This document shows, piece by piece, positions 8,590-16,593 of a DNA stretch of 32,987 nucleotides. The stretch's first letter is position 1, and each line of letters opens with the position of its first letter. Made by a program: the position numbers and the translations under genes. The notes beneath the pieces were generated by a model. That model was not told the DNA's origin, ran no database searches, and saw only the letters and a program-made list of their open reading frames with translations. Source of the DNA: a virus; the IMG/VR virus record IMGVR_UViG_3300021092_000116, positions 1 through 32,987 of that record; one strand, given 5' to 3'.

Positions 8590-8987
8590 TGAAACTTTAC
8601 AATACTTTTAGAAGTCTTATCGTTGAGGTAGCATCTGTCAACAGTGTTGTTGATGCGATAAGAAATAAAAAAAAAATTGTAATTTATTATGATGGGGACG
8701 AACCTGGAGGTAAAGGATTAAGAACTATAGAACCTGTGTGTTTTGGTTATAGTAAAAGAGAAAATCCTGTACTAAGGGCTTGGGACTATGAAGGTGCATC
8801 ACACACGGCATACTTAGGAGAAAAACCTTTACCTGGTTGGAGGTTGTTCAGGTTAGATAAAATAACATATCTACAACCAACGGCCGAAACATTTGATGAG
8901 GTCAGACCAAATTACAATCCTAACGGAGATAGAAGTATGGCAAGAGTTGTAGTAAATGCCAATTTTGATAATGTAACAAATACGTAA
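8589..8987 (+). CDS. Stand-alone WYL-domain protein with capsid-targeting-like N-terminus
   Basis: 132 residues; the ATG overlaps the previous stop. Residues ~18-104 read as a WYL domain: a helix ending in NKKKIVIYYDGD, then RTIEPVCFGYSK, VLRAWDYEGASH, and the closing GWRLFRLDKITYLQPTAETF. WYL domains usually sit C-terminal to helix-turn-helix regulators and sense nucleic-acid ligands or regulate partner enzymes. Here there is no DNA-binding domain. The first 16 residues (MKLYNTFRSLIVEVAS) resemble the T4 internal-protein targeting peptide MKTYQEFIAE: K2, Y4 and F7 match, and I-x-E is followed by a small or aliphatic residue. Cleavage after E13 is predicted. Packaging and injection into the host are inferred. 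Confidence 0.75.
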   Translation: MKLYNTFRSLIVEVASVNSVVDAIRNKKKIVIYYDGDEPGGKGLRTIEPVCFGYSKRENPVLRAWDYEGASHTAYLGEKPLPGWRLFRLDKITYLQPTAETFDEVRPNYNPNGDRSMARVVVNANFDNVTNT

Positions 8988-8988
8988 G

Positions 8989-9585
8989 ATGAATACAGAA
9001 AATGATTTAATACAAAGATTAATGGTTTCCAAAAAAATTATGGAAAGACATGATCAGATGGAACGAGGTAAAACACCTCAGACATCATTCAACACCCCAA
9101 TGTTAGAGGACTACCAACCTGTAAATGCAAAATATAATTTACCGAACGATATTTTACAAGAACAACAAATCCAATCGAGACCTCAACAACAAAACGCCAC
9201 AATCACAGCGGATAAAATAGCAAACTCTAAGTTACCCGATGAGATTAAAAAATTAATGATGGAACACCCAATAGAAAAACCTAATATGGGTATGAATGGG
9301 CCAACATTATCTAACGAATTGGTTGATAAAGCCGCTAGATTAATGAGTGTTGACGCCAGTGGAAAACAAGTTTCTGATATTCCTAAAATAAAAAATTTGG
9401 TTCAAGAATCTACAAACAATAACGAAAGTCTAAAAGAGATAATTAGGGAAGTAATTGAAGATGTTTTACATGAAAATGGTTTACTAATTGAGTCAGAAAC
9501 TAAATCTAACGACATTTTTAAATTCAGAGTCGGAGATCATATATTCGAGGGTAAAGTCACCAAAATTAAAAAGGTAACTAAATAA
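8989..9585 (+). CDS. Unknown virion-type protein with helix plus beta C-terminal module
   Basis: 198 residues, starting one base after the previous stop and ending just before a terminator, so it is the last gene of its block. The N-terminal ~130 residues are polar, Gln/Asn-rich and probably flexible. A helix at ~145-160 (LKEIIREVIEDVLHENG) precedes a compact beta segment (IFKFRVGDHIFEGKV) and a basic tail. The helix ends in L-H-E, in the style of other proteins here that carry [I/L]-x-E. No enzyme motif is seen. A scaffold or internal head role is possible but unproven. Confidence 0.75.
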   Translation: MNTENDLIQRLMVSKKIMERHDQMERGKTPQTSFNTPMLEDYQPVNAKYNLPNDILQEQQIQSRPQQQNATITADKIANSKLPDEIKKLMMEHPIEKPNMGMNGPTLSNELVDKAARLMSVDASGKQVSDIPKIKNLVQESTNNNESLKEIIREVIEDVLHENGLLIESETKSNDIFKFRVGDHIFEGKVTKIKKVTK

Positions 9586-9589
9586 TTAT

Positions 9590-9614
9590 AACCCACCCTT
9601 GAGGTGGGTTTTTT
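9590..9614 (+). terminator. Rho-independent terminator
   Basis: Stem AACCCACC (9590-9597), loop CTTGA and stem GGTGGGTT (9603-9610), followed by a T-run. It closes the 6941-9585 block and separates it from the glycosyltransferase operon. Confidence 0.9.
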
Positions 9615-9646
9615 GTTGATATTATCAATAAATAGGTTTATATTTC
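9612..9646 (+). promoter_or_regulatory. Possible Bacteroidetes host-type promoter
   Basis: A TTTG/TTG element at 9612-9618 and TATATTTC at 9639-9646 (7 of 8 to TAnnTTTG) are about 20 bases apart, close to the Bacteroidetes -33/-7 arrangement. They lie just after the terminator and 22 bases before the ATG at 9668, so they would drive the 9668-20096 operon with host RNA polymerase. Confidence 0.45.
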
Positions 9647-9667
9647 TTGTAAACTTGTTTAATCATA

Positions 9668-10882
9668 ATGAAAAAAATCAAAATTTTAGTCTTACCATCA
9701 GATAGGGCAGGTGTTGGTAGATACAGATCGGTAGATCCCCACGTTAATTTACAAAATAATTTTCCTCAAGATTTTCAAATTGATATTGATTACGAACCAA
9801 AAATGGAAGATGAAAATTATTGGAAACAATATGATATTGTTCATTTTCATAGGTCAATTGGTCAAGACTTTGATCAATGTTTGGCGTTGATTGAAAAATT
9901 AAAAAAAATAGGGGTTATAGTTATTGGGGATATTGACGACTATTGGTTACCAACTAAAGAGCACCCAATTCATCAATTAATTGTTTCTACTAAAATGAAT
10001 CAAAAAATTATAGCAAATCTCAAAGCTTGTCATTATGTAACAACAACGACAAGTCTTTTTGCTCATGAAATTAGAAAGTTCAATAAAAACGTAGTTGTTT
10101 TTCCAAACGCAATAGATCCTAAAGAACCTCAATTTAATGAACCAACATTACCCTCAGAAAAAATTAGAGTTGGTTGGCTAGGTGGATCATCCCACTTACA
10201 CGATTTAAAGTTGTTAGATACGATGGTGGGTAAACTAAGTCCTCTTCAAAACAAACTTCAATATTACTTGTGTGGTTTTGATACAAGAGGTGTGGTTACT
10301 GAAATAAACCAACAAACAGGAGAAAAAAAACAAAGACCAATTAAACCTGAAGAAACTGTTTGGTCACAATATGAAAAGATTTTTACAGACAACTACAAAA
10401 TAATCACCAAAGAGTATAAAGAATATTTAGATAAGTTTGTTGATGGAGATTTTCCCGCAATTGAAAATGAAAACTACGTCAGGGTTTGGACTAAACCTGT
10501 GGAGTCTTACGCTAGAAATTACGCTAAGTTTGATATTTCATTAGCGCCCATAAAAAACCACGTATTTAATAGGTTAAAATCTCAACTAAAAATAATCGAG
10601 GCGGGTTTCTATAAAAAAACGATAATCGCATCAAACGTAGGTCCTTATACCATTGACCTAAAACATGCAATGCGAGAAGGAAAATTCGTTGACGGTAATG
10701 CGTTATTAGTAGAAGATTTTAGAAATCATAGTGATTGGGCTAAAAGCATTAAAAAATTAGTCGAAAATCCAAATATGATTACCGATCTTGGTGAGAAATT
10801 ATACGAAACGGTAAAAGATACCTATGACCTAAACAGAGTATCACAAAACAGAGCTGAATTTTACAAATCTTTAATTAAATAA
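9668..10882 (+). CDS. Glycosyltransferase, GT-B fold (GT4-like)
   Basis: 404 residues. It starts with a beta strand and glycine loop typical of GT-B enzymes (KILVLPSDRAGVGRYRSVDP), then YDIVHFHR and a DIDDYWLP segment, as in phage and bacterial family-4-like transferases. A second Rossmann half begins near residue 165 (RVGWLGGSSHLHDLKLL). The C-terminal donor-binding part includes ISLAPIKNHVFNRLKSQLK, IEAG and GNALLV. It would transfer a sugar from a nucleotide donor to an unknown acceptor in the cytoplasm. It opens the long plus-strand operon behind a host-like promoter. Family confidence is good; the sugar and target are unknown. Confidence 0.85.
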   Translation: MKKIKILVLPSDRAGVGRYRSVDPHVNLQNNFPQDFQIDIDYEPKMEDENYWKQYDIVHFHRSIGQDFDQCLALIEKLKKIGVIVIGDIDDYWLPTKEHPIHQLIVSTKMNQKIIANLKACHYVTTTTSLFAHEIRKFNKNVVVFPNAIDPKEPQFNEPTLPSEKIRVGWLGGSSHLHDLKLLDTMVGKLSPLQNKLQYYLCGFDTRGVVTEINQQTGEKKQRPIKPEETVWSQYEKIFTDNYKIITKEYKEYLDKFVDGDFPAIENENYVRVWTKPVESYARNYAKFDISLAPIKNHVFNRLKSQLKIIEAGFYKKTIIASNVGPYTIDLKHAMREGKFVDGNALLVEDFRNHSDWAKSIKKLVENPNMITDLGEKLYETVKDTYDLNRVSQNRAEFYKSLIK

Positions 10883-10884
10883 TT

Positions 10885-11610
10885 ATGGTCAATATTCCTT
10901 TAACAAAAATTTTATTTTTAGACATTGAAACCGTTGGTGGTTGTCCTGACTATCAACAGTGTATAAAATCTAACCCAAGAGTTGCAGACCAATTCGACAA
11001 ATATTTTGATTGGTTTTTGAAAAGATTTCCTGAAGACAAAGAATTGGCAACTGATAGATCGACAGAAGAACATATGGACATTGTTTTTAGGAAACGGGCA
11101 GCGTTAGTTCCAGAGTTTGCAAAGATAGTTTGTGTATCGATGGCGTTCGTTTTAGATAGTGGAGAAGTTAAAAAACAAACTTTTTCAAGTGATGATGAAT
11201 ATAAACTACTAATTGATGTAAGAGACCTTTTAAACCGTTGTCACAAATTAGATTTCTACATGTGTGGTCACAATTTAAAAAACTTTGACATCCCCATGTT
11301 AGCAAAACGTATGATTGTAAATGGGATCATGCCGGCTAAAATACTCCCGTCATACGATACTAAACCTTGGGAAGTTAAGGCCATTGACACAAAAGAAATT
11401 TGGCAATATGGAGCTTACACTGCGATCGGTTCTTTAGATTTAATGTGTGCATGTTTAGACATACCAACACCAAAAGACGGACCAATCAACGGTAGTTTGG
11501 TACATGAGACTTATTGGAGTCATAATCGTCTTAAAGAAATTGCCGAATACTGTGAAAAAGATGTTGACGTTTTAGTTGACGCAATAATGAAATTAAAAAG
11601 TTTAAAATAA
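10885..11610 (+). CDS. PolB-type 3'-5' exonuclease (DnaQ-like)
   Basis: 241 residues with the three exonuclease motifs in order: ExoI FLDIETV (D13, E15), ExoII GHNLKNFDIPML, and ExoIII with Y222 and D226 in EYCEKDVDVL. The catalytic acids for two-metal chemistry are therefore present. It resembles stand-alone predicted exonucleases related to the proofreading domain of family-B DNA polymerases, without a polymerase part. Likely roles are phage DNA replication, repair or host DNA degradation. It lies two bases after the glycosyltransferase gene, and its stop overlaps the dUTPase start, giving a nucleic-acid metabolism pair inside a sugar-transfer operon. Confidence 0.85.
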   Translation: MVNIPLTKILFLDIETVGGCPDYQQCIKSNPRVADQFDKYFDWFLKRFPEDKELATDRSTEEHMDIVFRKRAALVPEFAKIVCVSMAFVLDSGEVKKQTFSSDDEYKLLIDVRDLLNRCHKLDFYMCGHNLKNFDIPMLAKRMIVNGIMPAKILPSYDTKPWEVKAIDTKEIWQYGAYTAIGSLDLMCACLDIPTPKDGPINGSLVHETYWSHNRLKEIAEYCEKDVDVLVDAIMKLKSLK

Positions 11611-12203
11611 TGAGTGAACAAAATTTAGAAAAAGATGACTTGGACGATCTGTTTGAAAGTTTACAAATTGAAGATGCTGAGAATTTGGACCTTGATCAAC
11701 TGAATGATTATTTTGGGTTTGATATTTTTGGATTAGAAAAAGATATGGATGATTTCCAAGATACTTTGGAATTTAAATTTTCTAAGTCGCATCCTGATGC
11801 GGTCAACCCAAAATACGCTTACACGTCAGACTCTGGATTTGATTTATGTTCAACAGAAGATGTATGGATTCATGCTTCTGACCGTAAACTAATACCAACA
11901 GGAATCCATTTGGACATACCTGAAGGATACGAAGTTCAAATTAGATCAAAAAGTGGATTGGCTTCAAAACAAGGATTGTTTGTTTTGAATTCTCCAGGAA
12001 CTGTGGATGAAGGATATACGGGAGAAATTCAAGTAATTCTTTTCAACACCACTGATCAAAAAATCAAAATAGAAAAAGGACAAAAAATTGCACAAGCAGT
12101 GTTGTGTCCTGTAGTTAGTGGTAAATGGATCAAGTTTGTTGAGATAGAGAACATTCTATCTAAAGACAGAAATGAAAATGGTTTCGGTTCTACAGGTGTA
12201 TGA
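11610..12203 (+). CDS. dut: dUTPase with acidic N-terminal extension
   Basis: Hydrolyses dUTP to dUMP and pyrophosphate, keeping uracil out of phage DNA and feeding dTMP synthesis. All five trimeric dUTPase motifs are visible: I SDSGFDLC (73-80), II RSKSGLAS (112-119), III GTVDEGYTGEI (130-140), IV KGQKIAQ (156-162) and V NENGFGSTG (188-196). The protein has 197 residues, about 50 more than usual. The extra N-terminal ~55 residues are very acidic (LEKDDLDDLFESLQIEDAE) and may be a partner-binding or regulatory tail. The start overlaps the exonuclease stop, and the stop overlaps the next small gene (ATGA). Confidence 0.93.
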   Translation: MSEQNLEKDDLDDLFESLQIEDAENLDLDQLNDYFGFDIFGLEKDMDDFQDTLEFKFSKSHPDAVNPKYAYTSDSGFDLCSTEDVWIHASDRKLIPTGIHLDIPEGYEVQIRSKSGLASKQGLFVLNSPGTVDEGYTGEIQVILFNTTDQKIKIEKGQKIAQAVLCPVVSGKWIKFVEIENILSKDRNENGFGSTGV

Positions 12204-12376
12204 CAGAAATAGAAAAAATAAAAGAAGAAATTAATAGAACTCGAGTTGAGTTAATTATGTCTGGTTGTAGTGATGGTTGGTGGAACAAATACATGGAAGA
12301 AAAATTAATAACTCTTGAGGATAAACTAAAAGAATTAAACAATGATAACAATAGGATTCTCGACAAGAAAGACTAA
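12200..12376 (+). CDS. Small coiled-coil protein, 58 residues
   Basis: An ATG at 12200 overlaps the dUTPase stop in an ATGA junction. The 58-codon frame ends at 12376, inside the start of the next gene (35-base overlap). The product (start MTEIEKIKEEINRTRVELI) has two charged helices flanking SGCSDGWWNKY. It fills what would otherwise be a 138-base gap in an otherwise gap-free operon, which supports its being real. The function is unknown; a small adaptor or regulatory peptide is possible. Confidence 0.65.
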   Translation: MTEIEKIKEEINRTRVELIMSGCSDGWWNKYMEEKLITLEDKLKELNNDNNRILDKKD

Positions 12377-13862
12377 TCCTGAATTTTTAGAACATTTAAG
12401 AAAATCTTGTGGGATTAAAAAAGTTCAAATAATAGAAAAAATTAATAACGGTGAAAAGTCTTTGGCTCAAGTTTATAATGAAATACTAAATGAGTCGGAA
12501 AATAATCTTGTAGTTTTTTGTCATGATGACATTGAGTATGATACAAAAAATTGGGGGGATAAAATTATCAAATTATTTAAAAGAAATGAAGAATATGGTA
12601 TTTTGGGAATCGCAGGAACTACCGATATGATTGATGGTAGATGGTGGACTTTGCGTGAATCCATGACAGGAATAGTATCTCACAAACATGAAGGAAAAAA
12701 ATGGACCAACACTTATTCACCCGATCAAGGAAACAAAATAAAGGAAGTGGTTGTATTAGACGGTTTGTTTTTTGTTGTTGATAAATCTAAAATCAAAAAA
12801 ACTTTTGACGAAGAATTCAAAGGATTTCACTTTTATGAAATACCTTTCTGTTTTTCAAATTACTTAGAGGGAGTTAAATTAGGTGTAACAACAATGGTTA
12901 GAGTCACTCACAAATCAATAGGTATGACCAATGATCAGTGGGAAAATAATAAAACTTTTTTTGAAAAGAAATATGATAAAGACCTTCCGATAAGATTATC
13001 AACGAACAAAACCATAGAGGAAAAAACTTTTATGGATATTGACAAAGTTGGTTTAGGTCTTGTGACATATAACTCTCCACATAGAATAGTTAAAAGTGCA
13101 TTTACGGTTCCAAAGTGGATTAAAAACTTTGTAATTGTTAACGATGGGACTCCTTACCCTGAAAACTGTTACCCCGAACATGCAAAAATTATCCAACACG
13201 AAAAAAACCAATGTGTTGGGGCCGCAAAAAGTACGGCAATTAAATATTTGATGGAACAAGGGTGTGAACACATTTTTATAATGGAAGACGATATATTAAT
13301 TCAAGACGAAAACGTATTCAAAGAATATATCAGACATTCAGCATTGTCAGGAATTAAACATTTAAATTTTGCGCTTCACGGTCCCGCAAACAAGAAAGGG
13401 TCAACTGGCTTTAGAACTCTTTCGGAAAGAAAAGATACTGACGGAGATCCTAATCCAAGAATGATTATTCCATATCCAGATGGTATTGAAATGGTTTTTT
13501 ACCCTAACTGTGTTGGGGCTTTTTCATACTATCACAGATCTGTAATTGAAAAAATTGGTTTATTCGATCCTGCATTTAAAAACGCTTGGGAACATGTTGA
13601 CCATACATATCAGGCGGTAAAACATAATTTTCATCCTCCTTTTTGGTACTTTGCTGACATTCCTAAAAGCTGGGAGTATTTAACGGATATACCAAACTCA
13701 ATTGAAAACTCAACAATTTCAAGAACCCCTGAATGGAGTGAAAACTATAAAAAAGGAACTTTATGGTATAAGAAAAAACACGGGTATGTACCAACTGATA
13801 TACCTTTAATGGAACCTAAAAGTGCCCAACAAATAATCTCAAAATTATATGCTTTAAGATAA
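12342..13862 (+). CDS. Two-domain glycosyltransferase (tandem GT-A/GT2-like)
   Basis: 506 residues with two GT-A domains. Domain 1 (~1-225) opens with ITIGFSTRKTNPEFL and has FCHDDIEYD as the metal-binding acidic motif, then VVVLDGLFFVVDKS, typical of family-2-like transferases. Domain 2 (~232-490) restarts with GLGLVTYNSPHRI, continues VIVNDGTPYPE and NQCVGAAKSTAIKYL, and has FIMEDDILIQD as its DxD-like motif. Each domain could add a different sugar, giving a bifunctional enzyme for two sequential steps. The start lies within the preceding 58-codon gene, and the next gene follows after one base. Donor and acceptor are unknown. Confidence 0.85.
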   Translation: MITIGFSTRKTNPEFLEHLRKSCGIKKVQIIEKINNGEKSLAQVYNEILNESENNLVVFCHDDIEYDTKNWGDKIIKLFKRNEEYGILGIAGTTDMIDGRWWTLRESMTGIVSHKHEGKKWTNTYSPDQGNKIKEVVVLDGLFFVVDKSKIKKTFDEEFKGFHFYEIPFCFSNYLEGVKLGVTTMVRVTHKSIGMTNDQWENNKTFFEKKYDKDLPIRLSTNKTIEEKTFMDIDKVGLGLVTYNSPHRIVKSAFTVPKWIKNFVIVNDGTPYPENCYPEHAKIIQHEKNQCVGAAKSTAIKYLMEQGCEHIFIMEDDILIQDENVFKEYIRHSALSGIKHLNFALHGPANKKGSTGFRTLSERKDTDGDPNPRMIIPYPDGIEMVFYPNCVGAFSYYHRSVIEKIGLFDPAFKNAWEHVDHTYQAVKHNFHPPFWYFADIPKSWEYLTDIPNSIENSTISRTPEWSENYKKGTLWYKKKHGYVPTDIPLMEPKSAQQIISKLYALR

Positions 13863-13863
13863 A

Positions 13864-14553
13864 ATGGTAGTAGATGTTATAATATTAAGTTACGCTAAAG
13901 ACCCATCATTTGAGAAAATGAATCTCAATTGTATGAAAAGTATTTATGAAAGTTCGACTGAACATAAATTCCAAATCTATTTGATAGAAACCAACAAAGA
14001 AAAAGAATTTGTTTATGAAGGGTGTGAGACTTGTAAAGTTATACAACCACAAGAAGAATTTAACTACAACAAATATTTAAACATTGGTTTAGAACATTCT
14101 ACCAACGATTGGGTGTTAATTTCCAACAATGATACAATATACCATAAAGGTTTTTTAGAAGAAATGTTAAAAGCTCATGAACAAGATCCTGAATTATTTT
14201 CAATGTCACCTATGGATGATGATTGGCACAGACACAAGTTATTCAAAAAAACAACACCAATATACTATGGTCATAGAACTTCATATGAAATTGCCGGATG
14301 GTCAATCTTTGTTAAAAGGGATATATTAAAAAGAATGAATGGGTTCGATGAAAAATTTAAATTTTGGTACCAAGATAACGACTACGCACTGACTTTACAA
14401 AAATACAAATTAAAACACGCCCTAATTACCAACTCTAAAGTTACTCATCTTTTAAGTAAAAGTCATAATCTTATAGAGCCAGGTAAAAAGTTTCAGATGA
14501 CTGATGGTATGATTAATGATTTTAAAAATAAATGGTATACACAAAAAAAATGA
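13864..14553 (+). CDS. Family 2 glycosyltransferase
   Basis: 229 residues with a GT-A layout: VDVIILSYAKDP at the start, FNYNKYLNIGLEHSTNDWVLISNNDT as the nucleotide/metal-binding region (split here by eye into YNKYLN and ISNNDT motifs), an aglycone region AGWSIFVKRDILKRMNGFDE, and WYQDNDYALTL, the usual ED/DxD-like late motif. This resembles rhamnosyl- or related transferases that extend polysaccharides. It follows the tandem transferase by one base, and its stop overlaps the next ATG (ATGA). It is part of the same sugar cassette. Confidence 0.85.
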   Translation: MVVDVIILSYAKDPSFEKMNLNCMKSIYESSTEHKFQIYLIETNKEKEFVYEGCETCKVIQPQEEFNYNKYLNIGLEHSTNDWVLISNNDTIYHKGFLEEMLKAHEQDPELFSMSPMDDDWHRHKLFKKTTPIYYGHRTSYEIAGWSIFVKRDILKRMNGFDEKFKFWYQDNDYALTLQKYKLKHALITNSKVTHLLSKSHNLIEPGKKFQMTDGMINDFKNKWYTQKK

Positions 14554-15140
14554 TAACAATAGAACACTATTATAATAATTTCAAATTAACTCCTGGTGAT
14601 ATAAATGAACATATTGATACGTTAGTAGAGTATGCAAAACTATGTGATCACGTTACTGAAATGGGTGCTAGATGGGGATGTTCAACTTTTGCATTTTTAC
14701 ATGCAAACCCAAAAAAGTTTGTTAGCTATGACATTAATATGTCAGAAAATATTTTAAACGCAATAAATCTATCAATTAAGGAAAACGTAAATTTCAAGTT
14801 CAATAAAAAAAATGTTTTAGAGGTTGAGATCGAAGAGACTGATTTATTATTTATTGATACTTGGCATAAGTATGGACAACTAAAAGAAGAATTATCATTA
14901 CATTCAGATAAAGTAAAAAAATATTTAATTTTTCATGACACTGAAAGTTATGAATTTACCGATGAACCAAGTTGGGGTGAACTATACAAAGACGTTAGAC
15001 CTTTATCAACAGAAAAAATTGGTATTTGGCCAGCAATACAAGAGTTATTAGATGATGGTCAATGGGTCATAGAAAAAAGATTTACAAATAATAATGGACT
15101 AACTATCTTAAAAAGAAACGATAAGATTGATGAACAATAG
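14550..15140 (+). CDS. SAM-dependent methyltransferase (class I, Methyltransf_24/CmcI-like)
   Basis: 196 residues from the ATG at 14550, chosen because it forms an ATGA junction with the previous stop; an in-frame ATG at 14532 would add six residues. The SAM-binding motif I is TEMGARWGCSTFAF. The acidic motif VSYDIN follows, then LLFIDTWHKYGQLKEEL, the family's metal/SAM loop, and FHDTES. Such enzymes methylate sugars or small molecules. Placed between glycosyltransferases and a TylF-type enzyme, it probably modifies the phage glycan. The substrate is unknown. Confidence 0.8.
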   Translation: MITIEHYYNNFKLTPGDINEHIDTLVEYAKLCDHVTEMGARWGCSTFAFLHANPKKFVSYDINMSENILNAINLSIKENVNFKFNKKNVLEVEIEETDLLFIDTWHKYGQLKEELSLHSDKVKKYLIFHDTESYEFTDEPSWGELYKDVRPLSTEKIGIWPAIQELLDDGQWVIEKRFTNNNGLTILKRNDKIDEQ

Positions 15141-15912
15141 AAAAAAAATAGAATTTATCAAATACATTTTGATCGGTAGAGTTTCAAACACGGACTTTAT
15201 CCAAAATTGGAAAGACAAGAATCAGTACCCATCTGAAAAGGAAGTGGATTCGATAATTTCACAAGAAATGGACCCCGCAAGACTTGAAGGTTTAGATTGG
15301 CCCACAGACGCCATGACTATGATTGGTTTGAAAAGAATGAACAATCTTCATGACATGTTAGATTACGTTAGAAAAAACAATATTGAGGGTGATTTTATTG
15401 AAACAGGTGTTTGGAAAGGGGGAGCAACAATTTTTATGAAACTATATTCAGACATTTATAATTTGAAAAAGAGAGTGTTTGTTTGTGATTCTTTCCAAGG
15501 ACTGCCAAAACCAAGTGACAAATACCCTATGGATCGAGGAGATATTCATCACACGTATACCGAACTTGCAATATCACTCGATGAGGTAAAATCAAATTTT
15601 GAATCAATGAATTGTTTAGATGAAAATGTAATTTTTGTGGAGGGATTCTTTAGTGATACTCTACCAAATAATAATCAGATTGGCAAATTGTCTATTTTAA
15701 GAATGGATGGTGACATGTACGAGTCGACTCATGATGTTTTTCATTCTTGTTATGATAAACTATCCGATAAAGGGGTGTGTATAATTGACGACTATTGTCT
15801 TGGTGGTGCAAGAATTTGTACTCACGATTATAGAACAGAAAAAAATATTAACGATCCAATAAATCAAATTGATGTTTGTGGTGTTTATTGGATTAAAAAT
15901 AATGAATCTTAA
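15130..15912 (+). CDS. TylF/MycF-type sugar O-methyltransferase
   Basis: 260 residues from the ATG at 15130, overlapping the previous gene by 11 bases. TylF-family hallmarks are clear: GDFIETGVWKGGATIFM (SAM motif I), VFVCDSFQGLPKP, SLDEVKSNFES, VEGFFSDTLP, LSILRMDGDMYESTHDV and CIIDDYCLGGA. Family members methylate a hydroxyl of deoxysugars such as javose in macrolides, using SAM and a divalent metal held by the two Asp-rich segments. This indicates O-methylated sugars in the phage product. Family confidence is high. Confidence 0.9.
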   Translation: MNNRKKIEFIKYILIGRVSNTDFIQNWKDKNQYPSEKEVDSIISQEMDPARLEGLDWPTDAMTMIGLKRMNNLHDMLDYVRKNNIEGDFIETGVWKGGATIFMKLYSDIYNLKKRVFVCDSFQGLPKPSDKYPMDRGDIHHTYTELAISLDEVKSNFESMNCLDENVIFVEGFFSDTLPNNNQIGKLSILRMDGDMYESTHDVFHSCYDKLSDKGVCIIDDYCLGGARICTHDYRTEKNINDPINQIDVCGVYWIKNNES

Positions 15913-15918
15913 TTTATT

Positions 15919-16590
15919 ATGATAAAACCAAAAGTTCGTGTTGTAACTGCAGATTTTGGTAATCATATCAATAATTTTAATTATCAACTTCCTTACCAAA
16001 TCACAAAAAAGTATGAGGTTGAGTACATGTGTTACACAGATCAAAATACTGAATCAAGATCACTATCTTTACATCCAAGAACAAGGGCTAAAATACCAAA
16101 AATGTTAGATTGGATTGAAAATCCTGCAGATTATTATATTTGGTTCGATTCTAAATTTAAAATAGTCAGTAACAACCTTGTTGAAGATGTTGTAGATTCG
16201 TTGGGGGATTTTGATATACAAATCTTTAAACACCCACAAAGAAAAAACATCAAATCTGAACTTGAGTATTTAGAAAATGAAATGTATAGATCAAACAACA
16301 CATATTTAATTGACAGATATGAAGGTGAAAGAACAAAAGAACAATATCAGTTTTATCTTAAAGACCCAAACTTTGTTGATTATGGTTTCTATTCCATGGG
16401 ATTTTTTGTTTATTCAAAAAATTTAATAAAAAACAGAGATAATAATTTGATGACCGATTGGTTTTTTCATAACTGTTATTGGTCAATACAAGACCAAATA
16501 TCTTTTCCGTACCTTTTACATAAACACAAACCAAAATACAGAACATTTGACTTTCAACTGTTCAATAATAAATACCTAAAATGGGGTTAA
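15919..16590 (+). CDS. Possible glycosyltransferase of the TOD1/MUCI70 type
   Basis: 223 residues. The segment RTRAKIPKMLDWIENP, then YYIWFDSKFKIV (an acidic strand end acting like a DxD) and FKHPQRKNIKSELEYL, followed near the C-terminus by WSIQDQISFPYLLHKH, resembles the DUF616/TOD1-MUCI70 glycosyltransferase-like family. The order of these blocks matches what I recall for that family. It sits six bases after the TylF-like gene, in the sugar-modification run, which supports the call. It could instead be another GT-A-like enzyme. Donor and acceptor are unknown. Confidence 0.6.
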   Translation: MIKPKVRVVTADFGNHINNFNYQLPYQITKKYEVEYMCYTDQNTESRSLSLHPRTRAKIPKMLDWIENPADYYIWFDSKFKIVSNNLVEDVVDSLGDFDIQIFKHPQRKNIKSELEYLENEMYRSNNTYLIDRYEGERTKEQYQFYLKDPNFVDYGFYSMGFFVYSKNLIKNRDNNLMTDWFFHNCYWSIQDQISFPYLLHKHKPKYRTFDFQLFNNKYLKWG

Positions 16591-16593
16591 AAT

